Shown: positions 8,573 through 17,227 of the stretch, piece by piece
Layout of the letters: every line of letters begins with the position of its first letter
Position numbering within the stretch: the first letter of the stretch is position 1
DNA from: Thiothrix sp.
GTDB taxonomy: Bacteria > Pseudomonadota > Gammaproteobacteria > Thiotrichales > Thiotrichaceae
Assembly: GCA_008015155.1 (NCBI GenBank)
Contig: SSFA01000001.1
Location: 1-44,934, forward strand
DNA length: 44,934 nt
Direction of reading: 5' to 3'
Position numbers and translations under genes: made by a program
Notes under the pieces: generated by a model
What the model was told of the DNA's origin: nothing
Databases searched by the model: none
The model's input: the letters and a program-made list of their open reading frames with translations, nothing else

Positions 8573-9361
8573 TTAGATCGTGCCACCTAAGGAGGCTGAT
8601 AAATCGGCAAGCTCGCGCCCACCCGCCATTAGGTCTTGCAGTTCATCGGCTTTAATCTCGCCTTTGAGTGCAGTGCCTAAGGTTTTGCCGCGATTCAAGA
8701 CGGTAAAGCGATCACCCACTGCTAAGGCATGGCGCACATTATGCGTAATGAACACCACGCCAATGCCGGTTTTGCGTACCTTATCAATAGTCGCAAGTAC
8801 ATTGGAGGTTTGGCGCACGCCTAAAGCGGAGGTGGGTTCATCCAAAATCAGCACTTTCGCCCCGAAATACACCGCGCGTGCAATCGCTACCGTTTGACGT
8901 TCACCACCGGATAAAGTGCCTACCGCTTGATTAGCTTCACGCAGATTAATCCCCATTTTCGCCATTTCCGTCATAGTGACTTCATTAGCGGTTTTGAAAT
9001 CAAACTGTTTGAACGGGCCAAAACCTATCGTAGGTTCGCGCCCCATCCAAAAATTGCGTGTCACCGACATTAAGGGAATCATGGCAAGGTCTTGATAAAC
9101 CGTGGCAATCCCTGCTTCCATCGCATCGCGTGGGCTTTGAAACACCACTTCCTTACCACTGACCAGCATCTTGCCTTTAGTAGGTTTATGCACACCCGAC
9201 ATAGTTTTAATGAAGGTGGATTTACCCGCGCCATTGTCACCCAATAAGCAGTGACATTCGCCCGGATACACTGCAATCGACACACCCGCTAAGGCAATCA
9301 CCGCGCCGAAGTGCTTTTCGATGTCCACCATTTCCAAAATCGCTTGATTCGTTGTACTCAT
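8573..9361 (-). CDS. Sugar ABC transporter ATP-binding protein, single-domain type
   Basis: 262 residues, half the length of the usual two-domain sugar ATPases (RbsA, XylG), as in the FrcA type. Walker [10 protein letters not shown], signature [14 protein letters not shown], Walker [12 protein letters not shown] and the H-loop FITHN are all present. Powers the permease encoded immediately upstream (10 nt gap). Substrate is not determined by sequence; operon company and the operator shared with mmsA point to inositol or a related polyol. Confidence 0.92.
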   Translation of the reverse strand: MSTTNQAILEMVDIEKHFGAVIALAGVSIAVYPGECHCLLGDNGAGKSTFIKTMSGVHKPTKGKMLVSGKEVVFQSPRDAMEAGIATVYQDLAMIPLMSVTRNFWMGREPTIGFGPFKQFDFKTANEVTMTEMAKMGINLREANQAVGTLSGGERQTVAIARAVYFGAKVLILDEPTSALGVRQTSNVLATIDKVRKTGIGVVFITHNVRHALAVGDRFTVLNRGKTLGTALKGEIKADELQDLMAGGRELADLSASLGGTI

Positions 9362-9371
9362 GGCGCACTCC

Positions 9372-10496
9372 TTAGCGTGATGACATGGCTTTGCGGCGTA
9401 CCCAATTATTGAGTAGCACAGCGATTAATAGAATCGCGCCCATGAAGACTTGGAACCAATCTTGGTTAATATTGGTATAGGTAATACCAATCTGCACCAT
9501 ACCAAAAATCACCGCACCAATCATCGCACCAATCGCTGACCCATATCCGCCAGTGAGTAAACAGCCACCAATGACCGCTGCAATAATGGCATGGAATTCC
9601 TTGAGTAAACCGCGACTTGCATCGGCTGTACCAAATTGTAAGACCGTAATCGTAGCGACTAAGGTCGCTGCCATCGCGGTTAAGATAAACAGGATGATTT
9701 TGACGCGCGCTACCGGCACACCGACATTCCGCGCCGCATTCGGATCACCGCCTGCAGCAAAAATCCAGTTGCCAAAACGAGTTTTGTTTAATAGCCACGA
9801 AGCCGCGATAGCTAAGACCACAAACCAGATAATCTCGACAGGAATACCTTGCACTTTAGGCGCACCGTTTTTGAAGGTTTCAATCAACCCCATACTGGCA
9901 AGCCATGTAAATAAACCTTCAAAAGCATTGCCAGAAAAGATTTGCATCAGCCAACTATCGCCCGCTGCTTCTTGAATCCCGCGCAATTGTGTTGTACCCG
10001 TCGCTGCTTTCAAGCCCACTAAGGTCAAGCCACGTAAGATAAATAAAAAAGCTAAAGTGACAATAAAGGACGGCAAACCAGAACGCAGCACAATAAAGCC
10101 ATTCACCGCACCGAACACAATCGCCACACCAAAAGCAAATAGAATGCTTAAACCTAAAGGCCAGCCCCATAACACGAGGGGAATACCAAGCGCGATGCCA
10201 GCAAATGCAATCATCGAGCCAATCGACAGATCAAATTCACCACCCACCATGAGTAAAGCAGCGGCGATGGCTAAAATACCGAGCTGCGCAGCAGGCTGCA
10301 TAAAGTTCATAAAGCCTGCGAGCGAGAACATGCTCTGATTGGCATAAATCGCAAAGAACAGAATAATGGCAATTAAGCCAACAATCGCCCCCACTTCAGG
10401 GCGCTGTAAGAACGATTTGAAAAAACTGACTTTAGCTAAGCGCTCATCAGCCGCAGGCGCACCGGCGGGTACGGAAGAAGGTTGAGACGTACTCAT
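9372..10496 (-). CDS. Sugar ABC transporter permease
   Basis: 374-residue polytopic inner-membrane protein of the RbsC/FrcC family. A polar N-terminus of ~40 residues precedes many hydrophobic segments, and family motifs [16 protein letters not shown] and [19 protein letters not shown] are present. Forms the transport channel with the ATPase that follows; both genes lie downstream of the binding-protein gene in one leftward operon. Confidence 0.92.
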   Translation of the reverse strand: MSTSQPSSVPAGAPAADERLAKVSFFKSFLQRPEVGAIVGLIAIILFFAIYANQSMFSLAGFMNFMQPAAQLGILAIAAALLMVGGEFDLSIGSMIAFAGIALGIPLVLWGWPLGLSILFAFGVAIVFGAVNGFIVLRSGLPSFIVTLAFLFILRGLTLVGLKAATGTTQLRGIQEAAGDSWLMQIFSGNAFEGLFTWLASMGLIETFKNGAPKVQGIPVEIIWFVVLAIAASWLLNKTRFGNWIFAAGGDPNAARNVGVPVARVKIILFILTAMAATLVATITVLQFGTADASRGLLKEFHAIIAAVIGGCLLTGGYGSAIGAMIGAVIFGMVQIGITYTNINQDWFQVFMGAILLIAVLLNNWVRRKAMSSR

Positions 10497-10575
10497 GGGG
10501 TTGACCTCGCCACACCCTGCTTAGTTGGCTAAGCAGGGCAAGATGTTGAAGAGGGTGACAGACCGTAACTACGGA

Positions 10576-11499
10576 TTAACGAATACCCTTAGCGGACAAT
10601 TCGACCACTTGAGCCGCTTTCTCTTTAGTCACTAAATTCGGACCAGAGGCGACATTGCCACCTGGCATTAAGCCGTATTTTTTGTAGTTGGCGAGGAAGA
10701 CTACTGGCAAATAGCCTTGCAGGTATTGCTGCTGATCAATACAGAAAGCCGCTTTACCATCCGCGACAGCTTTGAGGAAATTGGCTGACATGTCAAAAGT
10801 ACCAATATTGATCTTACCAGTCTTACCCACCTCTTCCACAGCGGCTAAGGTAGGCTCACCTGCGGTACTTGCGCCTAAAGCTAAGATCGTATCGACATCG
10901 GTACCTTTTTCTAAAGCAGCACGCACTTTCGCTTTCACATCGGCTGGATCATTGCTAGTTGGAATGACTTCTACTGTACCAAAGCCTTCTTGAAAACCTT
11001 TGCAACGTTGATCTAGAGCCACATTACCAACTTCTTGGTTGACACAAAGACCTTTTTTGCCACCCATTTCTTTGAGCTTTTCACCGGCTTTTTTACCTGC
11101 TACGAATTCTTCCTGTCCCACATGCAGTAAAGCCCCAAGTTTAGCGGAAGCATCGACGCCTGAGTTCATAGAAATAACGGGAATACCCGCTTTGACGGCC
11201 TTTTCAATCGCAGGGCCTAGGGCTTGAGCATCGGGAATGGAAACAATTAAACCGGCTGGCTCTTGATTGACTGCTGCATCAATCAGGGCAGACATAGCAA
11301 CCATATCAAAGGTTTCAGGGGCACGATAATCGACTTTCATGCCCATATCTTTACCAGCGGCTTCTACACCGTTTTTCACTACTGTCCAGAATGGGTCATT
11401 GGCTTGGCCGTGTGAAACGACAATGATGGTATCGTCTGCGGCCATGACAGGGCTCGATAGCGCTAAGGCTAAAGCGATTGATTTAAACAACTTTCTCAT
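10576..11499 (-). CDS. Periplasmic sugar-binding protein of ABC transporter
   Basis: 307 residues with a Sec signal peptide ending near VMA-ADD (residue 21), then a type 1 periplasmic binding fold (TIIVVSHGQANDPFWTVVKN; GLIVSIPD; GTFDMSANFLKAV). First gene of the operon, with AGGAG just before the ATG. Captures the substrate in the periplasm. Similar proteins in rhizobial inositol loci make inositol a reasonable guess, not a demonstration. Confidence 0.9.
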   Translation of the reverse strand: MRKLFKSIALALALSSPVMAADDTIIVVSHGQANDPFWTVVKNGVEAAGKDMGMKVDYRAPETFDMVAMSALIDAAVNQEPAGLIVSIPDAQALGPAIEKAVKAGIPVISMNSGVDASAKLGALLHVGQEEFVAGKKAGEKLKEMGGKKGLCVNQEVGNVALDQRCKGFQEGFGTVEVIPTSNDPADVKAKVRAALEKGTDVDTILALGASTAGEPTLAAVEEVGKTGKINIGTFDMSANFLKAVADGKAAFCIDQQQYLQGYLPVVFLANYKKYGLMPGGNVASGPNLVTKEKAAQVVELSAKGIR

Positions 11500-11572
11500 A
11501 TTCTCCTCCAGATTTAGAGCGGTCGTCTTAAGTTAAGCGCTGTGCAGTTAAGCCTGCCACGCTTCTGAAATC

Positions 11573-11616
11573 AGAATATGTTTTCTATATTATTATGTCA
11601 ATGAAATATTTATTCC
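11573..11616. promoter_or_regulatory. Pair of RGAA-N6-TTYY operators upstream of the sugar ABC operon
   Basis: AGAATATGTTTTCT at 11573-11586 and GAAATATTTATTCC at 11603-11616 (reverse complement GGAATAAATATTTC) start 30 bp apart, exactly as the pair before mmsA. The second shares the core GAATAAATATT with the mmsA site. A weaker third match lies at 11627-11640. The rest of the 318-nt gap between the binding-protein gene and the RidA gene shows no gene. Confidence 0.6.
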
Positions 11617-11817
11617 AAATTTTAGAAGAATGAGATTTTCTTATCAAAAAAATGGCTGTTTGGGCATACACAGACCTGTTAATTCACGAACAACGCCAAA
11701 ATAAACTGCGCAAAAGTCGCTGACAGTCTTACTTTTCAAGTAGACTGCCCTCCTCCACTTCCTGCTCTCTGATGCTCACAAGGCAGGATTTTCATTTTCA
11801 CAACTCGAGAACTTTCT

Positions 11818-12168
11818 ATGATTAAACGTCTACACAGCGGCGCACGTATGAGCCAAATTGTGATTCACAATCAAACCGTTTATCTGGCAGGGCAAGTCGA
11901 TGAAACCGATAGCCGTGGGCCTGTTGATCAACAAACTAAGGTGATTTTGAGTCAAATTGATCAGCTACTAGCTGAAGCGGGTACAGATAAATCCAAGCTT
12001 TTAACAGCAACCATTTATTTAACCGATATGAGTCAGTTTGGTCTGATGAATCAAGCGTGGGAAGCTTGGGTTAGCCCTGGAAATGCACCCACACGTGCTA
12101 CGGTGGGTGTGACTGAATTGGCGGGTGATGCCTATCAGGTGGAGATAGTGGTCTCTGCAGCGCTTTAA
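11818..12168 (+). CDS. RidA (YjgF/YER057c) family protein
   Basis: 116 residues with the family pattern: VYLAGQVDETDSRGPVDQQT, ATIYLTDMSQFGLMNQAWEA, NAPTRATVGVTELAGDAYQVEIVVSA. The typical RidA hydrolyses reactive enamine/imine intermediates from PLP enzymes; the binding arginine is R in TRATV. This copy lacks the full RidA signature around the C-terminal IE, reading EIVVSA, so a paralogous subgroup with another role is possible. The longer start is kept because IKRLHSGARMSQ is the usual opening of the subgroup. Confidence 0.86.
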   Translation: MIKRLHSGARMSQIVIHNQTVYLAGQVDETDSRGPVDQQTKVILSQIDQLLAEAGTDKSKLLTATIYLTDMSQFGLMNQAWEAWVSPGNAPTRATVGVTELAGDAYQVEIVVSAAL

Positions 12169-12190
12169 ACCTGCTTAATACGCTAAGGAT

Positions 12191-12208
12191 GCGCTTAAGT
12201 TTAAGCGC
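12191..12208. terminator. Short hairpin between convergent genes
   Basis: GCGCTTAA and TTAAGCGC flank a GT centre; only CCCTTATT follows, so it is a weak bidirectional terminator at best. It overlaps the stop of the reverse-strand small gene. Confidence 0.35.
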
Positions 12209-12392
12209 CCTTATTCTGATCGAATTTATAAATATATTCCCAATAGCAATAAGCTGCCGCACCGGTAGCAATCATCGCCCAAAACGAATCCTGCCCATAC
12301 CACTCGAAAGCGGCCCAAGCGGTACAAAAAGCGGTAATCGCCACCCGCCGCCATTTGGGTTGGAAGAAAGCGCGGTCACGTTCACTGAGCAT
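12201..12392 (-). CDS. Small hypothetical membrane protein
   Basis: 63 residues with a polar N-terminus (MLSERDRAFFQPKWRR) and two short hydrophobic segments (VAITAFCTAWAAFEW and FWAMIATGAAAYCYWEYIY). A good AAGGAG site precedes the ATG, which supports it over the antisense frame. Family not recognised beyond a small two-helix membrane protein. Confidence 0.65.
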   Translation of the reverse strand: MLSERDRAFFQPKWRRVAITAFCTAWAAFEWYGQDSFWAMIATGAAAYCYWEYIYKFDQNKGA

Positions 12393-12508
12393 TACAACTC
12401 CTTAGTTAAATCTAATCTTCATAGACCAGTCTAACAAGTCGAGGCATTGATGTCGCATAAACCCTACTCAGCCTTCCCTTGCGAGGTCAAACAGTGTGCT
12501 ATAAATGA

Positions 12509-12922
12509 CTAAGCCTTCCACTCCCGTAAGACCACATGCGTAATCACCTGCTTAACCGCAGGAATAGCATTAATCTTTGCACGCAGTTGCTCAATTTTTG
12601 TCAAAGAAGCCGCTTCAGCTTTGATCAGCATGTCTAAATCACCGCTGATACCATAGCACTCGCGCACGCCCCCTAAGGCCATGACTTGATCCACAATCTC
12701 CCCACAAAATCCGGTATGACGTACCTCAAACCAAGCATGAATTTGCTGCTCTGGTTGACGCAAGATCACTTGATAGCCTTGGATTTCGCCACTTTCTTCT
12801 AAACGCTTAATGCGTTCTGAGACTGCTGAACGCGACAAATTCACTTGCATTGCAATATTCGAAACGCTTTGCCGCGCATTCTGTTGTAAGGCTTGCAAAA
12901 TCTTCTGATCAAAGTCATCCAT
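12509..12922 (-). CDS. Lrp/AsnC family transcriptional regulator
   Basis: 137 residues: an N-terminal AsnC winged helix (MDDFDQKILQALQQNARQSV; LSRSAVSERIKRLEESGEI) and a C-terminal RAM effector-binding domain (ECYGISGDLDMLIKAEA). Family members sense amino acids and often control adjacent exporters. It is divergent from the YjeH-type exporter with a 138-nt shared promoter region, so regulation of that exporter is the natural inference. Confidence 0.93.
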   Translation of the reverse strand: MDDFDQKILQALQQNARQSVSNIAMQVNLSRSAVSERIKRLEESGEIQGYQVILRQPEQQIHAWFEVRHTGFCGEIVDQVMALGGVRECYGISGDLDMLIKAEAASLTKIEQLRAKINAIPAVKQVITHVVLREWKA

Positions 12923-13060
12923 GGAAACACACTATTCATTCATGAGAGCCGAGTAATTCTGTATGTTTAAAGTGAAAAAACGCACAAAATCACTGTAAGA
13001 ACCGACAGTCTGCAAGCCACAGCTCCCTTAAACTAGCTGTTTTTCTAAAAGGCTATCGGG

Positions 13061-14302
13061 ATGACAAGCTTAAATCCGACTATTACACGCTGGCAAGGGA
13101 TCGGTCTGATGACGACTACTTTGCTGGGTACTGGAGTGTTTATTTTACCGCAATTAACTTTAAACCTCGCAGGTAGCTGGGCAGCTTGGGCTTGGTTACT
13201 CCTAACTGTAGCCATGTTGCCCTTAGCTTTAGTATTTGCCGAATTGGGTAAACATTTTCCTAACGCTGGAGGGCCAGCTTTTTTCGTCCAGCGAGCCTTT
13301 GGTAAAGCTTATGGGCAATTGATTGGCTTATTATTCTTGTGCATTGTACCAGTCGGAGCACCGGCAGCTTTAATGATTACCTTTGAATTTCTCAAGCCGC
13401 TGATCAGTCTCACACCCTTACAAGCTTTGCTCGGGCAGCTTTTAGCCTTTGCTTTGTTATTCGCCTTAAATTGGCGTGGTATGCAATTGTCAGGGCGCAT
13501 GCAATTAGGTTTAACTTTAGCCATTGTGGCGGTATTGGTAGCTTTAATTATCGCTTTTCTTTGGCAAACACCCTTGCCAAAAACCGAACTGGCTCAAGGG
13601 ACAGGGCATGGCGTTGTGCAAGCGATGAGCTTGGCTTTGTGGAGCTTTTTAGGTATTGAAGCTGTGACGCATTTATCAGCTGAGTTCAAACGTCCTAAAC
13701 AAGATTTTGTGCCTGCCGTGTTGGGAGGTACTGTGCTAGTAGGCTTTATTTATGTAGGCTGTACTCTAATTAGCGCACTCGATGCCAACGCCCCCCTAGC
13801 CATGGTCGGCGCTTATGAAAGCTTATTGCACACTGATAGTGGACGCTGGGTGATTGCCATTTTAGGGGTAGCCAGCGGCTTAGCAACCGTGAATGTGTAT
13901 ATGGCTAGTTTTGCACGGCTGGCTTGGTCTTTAAGTCAAGATGGCGTGTTACCCAAAGTGCTACAATCTTTAAATGCGCATCGAGTTCCCAATATCGCTT
14001 TAGCTATCGTCTTGAGCGTAGCTAGCTTAGGTTTAATCCTGACTTACAGTTTAGGTGAAAACTTCGAAGCTTTAGTACTATGGGCAAATGGTGTGTTTAT
14101 CTTAGTTTACATCGCCTCTATGCTCGCAGCCTGGCGCTTAGTCGAGCCTAAATTTCGAGTGGCGATTGTCGTTGCTTTAGGCGTCTGTGCTGGTTTTGCT
14201 TGGAGCTTAGGCGTTGCTTTACTCTATGCTTTAGGTTTTGCTGCCGTTTTGTGGGTTTGGATTATGCTAAACAGTAAACAGAAGCTATCCACGCCTAGTT
14301 AA
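13061..14302 (+). CDS. yjeH: YjeH-type amino acid exporter
   Basis: 413 residues, about 12 membrane segments, APC superfamily. It follows E. coli YjeH (418 aa, exporter of methionine and branched-chain amino acids) along its length: QGIGLMTTTLLGTGVF, FPNAGGPAFFVQRAFG, CIVPVGAPAALMI, LWSFLGIEAVTHLSAEFKRP, LATVNVYMASFARLAWS. The divergent Lrp-type regulator supports an amino-acid export role. Substrate range cannot be read from sequence. Confidence 0.88.
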   Translation: MTSLNPTITRWQGIGLMTTTLLGTGVFILPQLTLNLAGSWAAWAWLLLTVAMLPLALVFAELGKHFPNAGGPAFFVQRAFGKAYGQLIGLLFLCIVPVGAPAALMITFEFLKPLISLTPLQALLGQLLAFALLFALNWRGMQLSGRMQLGLTLAIVAVLVALIIAFLWQTPLPKTELAQGTGHGVVQAMSLALWSFLGIEAVTHLSAEFKRPKQDFVPAVLGGTVLVGFIYVGCTLISALDANAPLAMVGAYESLLHTDSGRWVIAILGVASGLATVNVYMASFARLAWSLSQDGVLPKVLQSLNAHRVPNIALAIVLSVASLGLILTYSLGENFEALVLWANGVFILVYIASMLAAWRLVEPKFRVAIVVALGVCAGFAWSLGVALLYALGFAAVLWVWIMLNSKQKLSTPS

Positions 14303-14343
14303 ATCTTAGTACTCTAGCCTCCTTTCTAATTTAGGATGCTGTC

Positions 14344-14796
14344 ATGCCGCGTTCTGCTGATGTTTTATTAGGTTTAGCTGCAGGGATACTATTGGCCGCC
14401 ATGATTAGCTTTAATAGCCAACTTGCACAAGCCAGCACCCCAGTGTTTGCTTCTTGGGCAGCGCATGCAGTGGGTACCTTGGTTTCGATTCTCTTTCTTT
14501 TTAGCCTAGCGCAGTGGTTTCCAGCACCTAAAACCACTAAACCAGTCCCTCTGTGGGCTTATGCAGGTGGCCTGGCTGGCGCTATGGTCGTCATCACTGC
14601 GACCATGGCCGTTAATAGTCCACTTGGCTTGGCGGGAACCATTGCTTTAAGCCTCGTGGGGCAGATTAGCTTTAGTCTCTTAGCGGATCAATTCGGTTGG
14701 CTAGGTTTACCGCAACGCTCACTCACGCACCATGACTTTATTAGTACTTTACTGATTGTTAGTGGCAGCCTAATGATTATTTTTTTTAGAGCTTAA
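14344..14796 (+). CDS. DUF606 (YdcZ-like) half-size DMT transporter, subunit 1
   Basis: 150 residues with about five hydrophobic segments; LLGLAAGILLAAMISFNSQL and GLAGTIALSLVGQISFSLLAD match the DUF606 group of the drug/metabolite superfamily. The next gene, 2 nt downstream, is a related 143-residue protein, so the two probably form a heterodimer. Follows yjeH in the same direction with a 41-nt gap and may share its transcript. Substrate unknown. Confidence 0.8.
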   Translation: MPRSADVLLGLAAGILLAAMISFNSQLAQASTPVFASWAAHAVGTLVSILFLFSLAQWFPAPKTTKPVPLWAYAGGLAGAMVVITATMAVNSPLGLAGTIALSLVGQISFSLLADQFGWLGLPQRSLTHHDFISTLLIVSGSLMIIFFRA

Positions 14797-14798
14797 AA

Positions 14799-15230
14799 AT
14801 GCTGTTAGGAATCTGCTTGGCTTTAATCTGTGGTTTGTTGATTAGCCTGACCCGTGCTGCGAATGGGCAAGTCGGGATGTCCTTGGGAGCCTTCAAGGCT
14901 TCTTATTGGAATCATATTGTCGGCTTCGCTTTCTTGACCCTGCTGTTAGTACTTAGCAGTGGATTTGTTTGGGAGCAAGCCGCACAAGCGCCTTGGTATG
15001 TATATTTAGGCGGTGTACTTGGAACTTTCTTTGTCGCCATTAATAGCTATGTGATTCCGCGTTTAGGTGTCACGAAAACAGCGCTACTCGTGATCAGTGG
15101 GCAGATGCTGGTTAGTGTGTTAATCAGTAACTACAATGGCTCATTCGTCACCTTAAGCATGCAGTTAGTGGGGGTTGGTTTGATTTTATTAGGCGTTTAT
15201 TGGGGCCAAAAATATCGCCAGCCCACTTAG
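14799..15230 (+). CDS. DUF606 (YdcZ-like) half-size DMT transporter, subunit 2
   Basis: 143 residues, five hydrophobic segments. LISLTRAANGQVGMSLGAFKA and FFVAINSYVIPRLGVTKTAL are typical of DUF606 proteins. Start ATG 14799 directly follows the stop of its paralogue, with no clear ribosome site of its own, suggesting translational coupling. Acts with the upstream half-transporter; substrate unknown. Confidence 0.8.
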   Translation: MLLGICLALICGLLISLTRAANGQVGMSLGAFKASYWNHIVGFAFLTLLLVLSSGFVWEQAAQAPWYVYLGGVLGTFFVAINSYVIPRLGVTKTALLVISGQMLVSVLISNYNGSFVTLSMQLVGVGLILLGVYWGQKYRQPT

Positions 15231-15318
15231 ATGTAGAAGACCAAGCAAAGAATATTAGCAATCTGCTTAGGCTTGGCTTATGTTTGCTGCCGAGTTTTTA
15301 CCATTCTAGGAGACTGCT

Positions 15319-15924
15319 TTGAAACTCTTTATTTCTCCCGGCGCATGTTCTTTATCCCCGCATATTGCACTGCATGAATCAGGCTTAGCGTTTGAAGTTG
15401 AGAAAGTGAATTTAAAAACTAAAATCACTGAAACGGGAGTGAATTTCCCTGAGATCAATCCTAAAGGCTATGTACCTGCTTTATTATTAGATTCTGGCGA
15501 GCTGCTAACTGAAGGGCCAGCGCTTGTGCAATACATCGCTGATCAAGTACCGGATAAAAATCTAGCGCCCGCTAATGGCAGCTTAGCACGCTACGAACTA
15601 CAAGCTTGGCTGACTTATGTCGGTACTGAACTGCATAAATCCTTTGTACCCTTTTTCCATCACGGTAGTGAAGACTGGCAAGCTGTTGCTAAGGCCAATC
15701 TAGAAACACGCTATGCTTATATAAATCAGCATCTAGCGGATAAAGCGTATCTACTTGGCGATCATTTCTCAGTGGCAGATGGCTATTTATTCACAGTGAC
15801 GCGCTGGTTAAGAGTCAGTAAATTAGATTTAGCAGCTTGGCCGCACCTAGTGGCTTTCCAAAAGCGGATGGCTGAACGCCCTGGCGTGCATGCTGCTTTA
15901 AAAGCTGAAGGCCTAGCCTCTTAA
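15319..15924 (+). CDS. gstA: Glutathione S-transferase, beta class
   Basis: 201 residues aligning with E. coli GstA throughout (MKLFISPGACSLSPHIALHE; NPKGYVPALLLDSGELLTEG; YVGTELHKSF; FSVADGYLFTVTRWLRV). The beta-class active residues C10 and H106 are at their canonical numbers. Conjugates glutathione to electrophiles in the cytoplasm. Starts with TTG at 15319 behind AGGAG at a normal distance, which fixes the start even without ATG. Confidence 0.95.
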   Translation: MKLFISPGACSLSPHIALHESGLAFEVEKVNLKTKITETGVNFPEINPKGYVPALLLDSGELLTEGPALVQYIADQVPDKNLAPANGSLARYELQAWLTYVGTELHKSFVPFFHHGSEDWQAVAKANLETRYAYINQHLADKAYLLGDHFSVADGYLFTVTRWLRVSKLDLAAWPHLVAFQKRMAERPGVHAALKAEGLAS

Positions 15925-15936
15925 GCGTTTGACAGG

Positions 15937-15963
15937 TGAGCTAGGTTAGGTGAACCTAGCTCA
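15937..15963 (+). terminator. Perfect 11-bp hairpin after gstA
   Basis: TGAGCTAGGTT pairs with AACCTAGCTCA around an AGGTG loop, directly before the yhhQ promoter. Only a poor T-run follows (GCCTTGAGTTTC), so it is an atypical terminator for gstA or a protein-binding palindrome. Confidence 0.5.
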
Positions 15964-15966
15964 GCC

Positions 15967-15996
15967 TTGAGTTTCTTAAAAAATCCTGCGTATAAT
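15967..15996 (+). promoter_or_regulatory. Sigma70 promoter of yhhQ
   Basis: TTGAGT at 15967-15972, an 18-bp spacer, and a perfect TATAAT at 15991-15996. Transcription would begin near 16003, about 20 nt before the riboswitch stem, giving a leader of some 57 nt. Confidence 0.7.
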
Positions 15997-16021
15997 CGCG
16001 CCGCTTTTGCATTTGATTAAC

Positions 16022-16052
16022 TTGGGTTCCCTCGCCCCCAACGACAAAAAGG
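16022..16052 (+). ncRNA. preQ1-I riboswitch overlapping the yhhQ ribosome site
   Basis: Stem P1 is TTGGG (16022-16026) with CCCAA (16037-16041) around a 10-nt loop, the same loop length as the Thermoanaerobacter tengcongensis preQ1-I aptamer. The loop opens TTC as in the consensus and ends in C16036, the position that pairs with preQ1. Loop bases CCT (16030-16032) can pair with AGG (16050-16052) in the A-rich tail, giving the H-type pseudoknot P2. That AGG is also the Shine-Dalgarno sequence 7 nt before the yhhQ ATG, so ligand binding should block translation. A preQ1/preQ0 transporter downstream is the expected target. Confidence 0.8.
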
Positions 16053-16059
16053 TCACAAG

Positions 16060-16698
16060 ATGAGTTTATTCCCGCCTGCTCCTTTACGAGCCACTTGGTT
16101 AATTTTAGTTTCCTTCCACTTATTCGTAATTGCCTTAAGTAATTACTTAGTACAAATCCCTGTTGAAATCTTCGGTGTCCACACAACTTGGGGTGCGATT
16201 ACTTTCCCGTTTATCTTTCTGGCTACCGATTTAACTGTACGGATTTTCGGTTCGAGTTTAGCCCGCAAAATTATCTACACAGCGATGCTACCTGCTTTAC
16301 TGATCTCTTATCTATTTTCAGTCGTGCAAGCCGGTGGAGTAGCCGCTTTGGGTCAATTTGATAGCTTTGTTGCGCGTATTGCCTTCGCAAGCTTTTTGGC
16401 TTATACACTCGGGCAATTATTAGATGTTTATGTGTTTAATCACTTGCGCCGCTTAACACAATGGTGGATTGCACCAACCGCCTCGAGTGTGATTGGTGGC
16501 TTTTTAGATACTGCAATTTTTTTCAGTGTGGCTTTTTATCAAAGCAGCGATGCTTTTATGGCTGCCAATTGGGTAGAAATTGCCTCGGTCGATTACGCTA
16601 TTAAATTGTTAGTGAACTTACTATTGCTGATTCCGGTCTATGGAGTTGTGATGGCGAATTTTGCACAGCGTATCACCATCAAACCAACAACAGTTTAA
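16060..16698 (+). CDS. yhhQ: Queuosine precursor (preQ0/preQ1) transporter YhhQ
   Basis: 212 residues, about six membrane helices, matching the YhhQ/DUF165 family: IALSNYLVQIPVEIFGVHTT, GAITFPFIFLATDLTVRIFG, LGQLLDVYVFNHLR, ASSVIGGFLDTAIFFSVAFY. YhhQ imports 7-deazaguanine precursors for queuosine in tRNA. Control by the overlapping preQ1-I riboswitch supports this function independently of homology. Ends in a strong terminator shared with the convergent acetyltransferase gene. Confidence 0.95.
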   Translation: MSLFPPAPLRATWLILVSFHLFVIALSNYLVQIPVEIFGVHTTWGAITFPFIFLATDLTVRIFGSSLARKIIYTAMLPALLISYLFSVVQAGGVAALGQFDSFVARIAFASFLAYTLGQLLDVYVFNHLRRLTQWWIAPTASSVIGGFLDTAIFFSVAFYQSSDAFMAANWVEIASVDYAIKLLVNLLLLIPVYGVVMANFAQRITIKPTTV

Positions 16699-16722
16699 GC
16701 ACGCGCTCAAAAACCGCAAGTT

Positions 16723-16750
16723 GAGCAGACCCTAAGCAGTCTGCTCTTTT
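16723..16750 (+). terminator. Rho-independent terminator of yhhQ
   Basis: GAGCAGAC (16723-16730) pairs with GTCTGCTC (16739-16746) followed by TTTT. The hairpin's right part lies inside the last codons of the convergent acetyltransferase gene. Confidence 0.8.
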
Positions 16751-17217
16751 AAATAGCGAATCCCTAACTGCATTTCTTCATAGATTAGATAATCGGTAAG
16801 TTGCATTCCCAAGTCGTGATAGGTCTGTTGAGCCTGCTGATTATCTTTCTCAACATATAAGCGAAAGCCACACACATTGCCCTGTTCAGCCGCTAAGGCT
16901 TTGACCCTAGCATAAAGCTTGCGATAAATCCCTTGACGGCGAAACTGCGGATGCACATACACACTTTGAATCCACCAGAAGACTCCATTGCGCCAATCAC
17001 TCCATTCGCTGGTAATCATTAAGGAAGCAACGACACGACCTTCACGCTCTGCCACTAGATAAAACCCGTAAGCTGGATTATTTAGTAAGCTAGTAACACC
17101 GGCCAAAATTAACTCTGGAATCAGCTCTTTATCTTCAGTCTCTAAAGCCATATTTTGATTAAATTCGGCAATAAGCGCTGCATCCTCTAAAGCGGCCGGA
17201 CGAATAGTCAACTGCAT
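16732..17217 (-). CDS. GNAT family N-acetyltransferase
   Basis: 161 residues with the GNAT fold: N-terminal MQLTIRPAALEDAALIAEFN, acetyl-CoA loop VHPQFRRQGIYRKL (R93-G96 region) and a C-terminal LYVEKDNQQAQQTYHDLGM strand-helix. Transfers an acetyl group from acetyl-CoA to an unidentified substrate. Lies 10 nt downstream of the EamA transporter gene in the same leftward transcript. Confidence 0.92.
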   Translation of the reverse strand: MQLTIRPAALEDAALIAEFNQNMALETEDKELIPELILAGVTSLLNNPAYGFYLVAEREGRVVASLMITSEWSDWRNGVFWWIQSVYVHPQFRRQGIYRKLYARVKALAAEQGNVCGFRLYVEKDNQQAQQTYHDLGMQLTDYLIYEEMQLGIRYLKEQTA

Positions 17218-17227
17218 GTTTTCTCCT

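Noticed and set aside
12189..12434. Rightward 81-codon frame
   Set aside because: Antisense to the 63-residue membrane protein gene, which has a good AAGGAG site and membrane-like composition.
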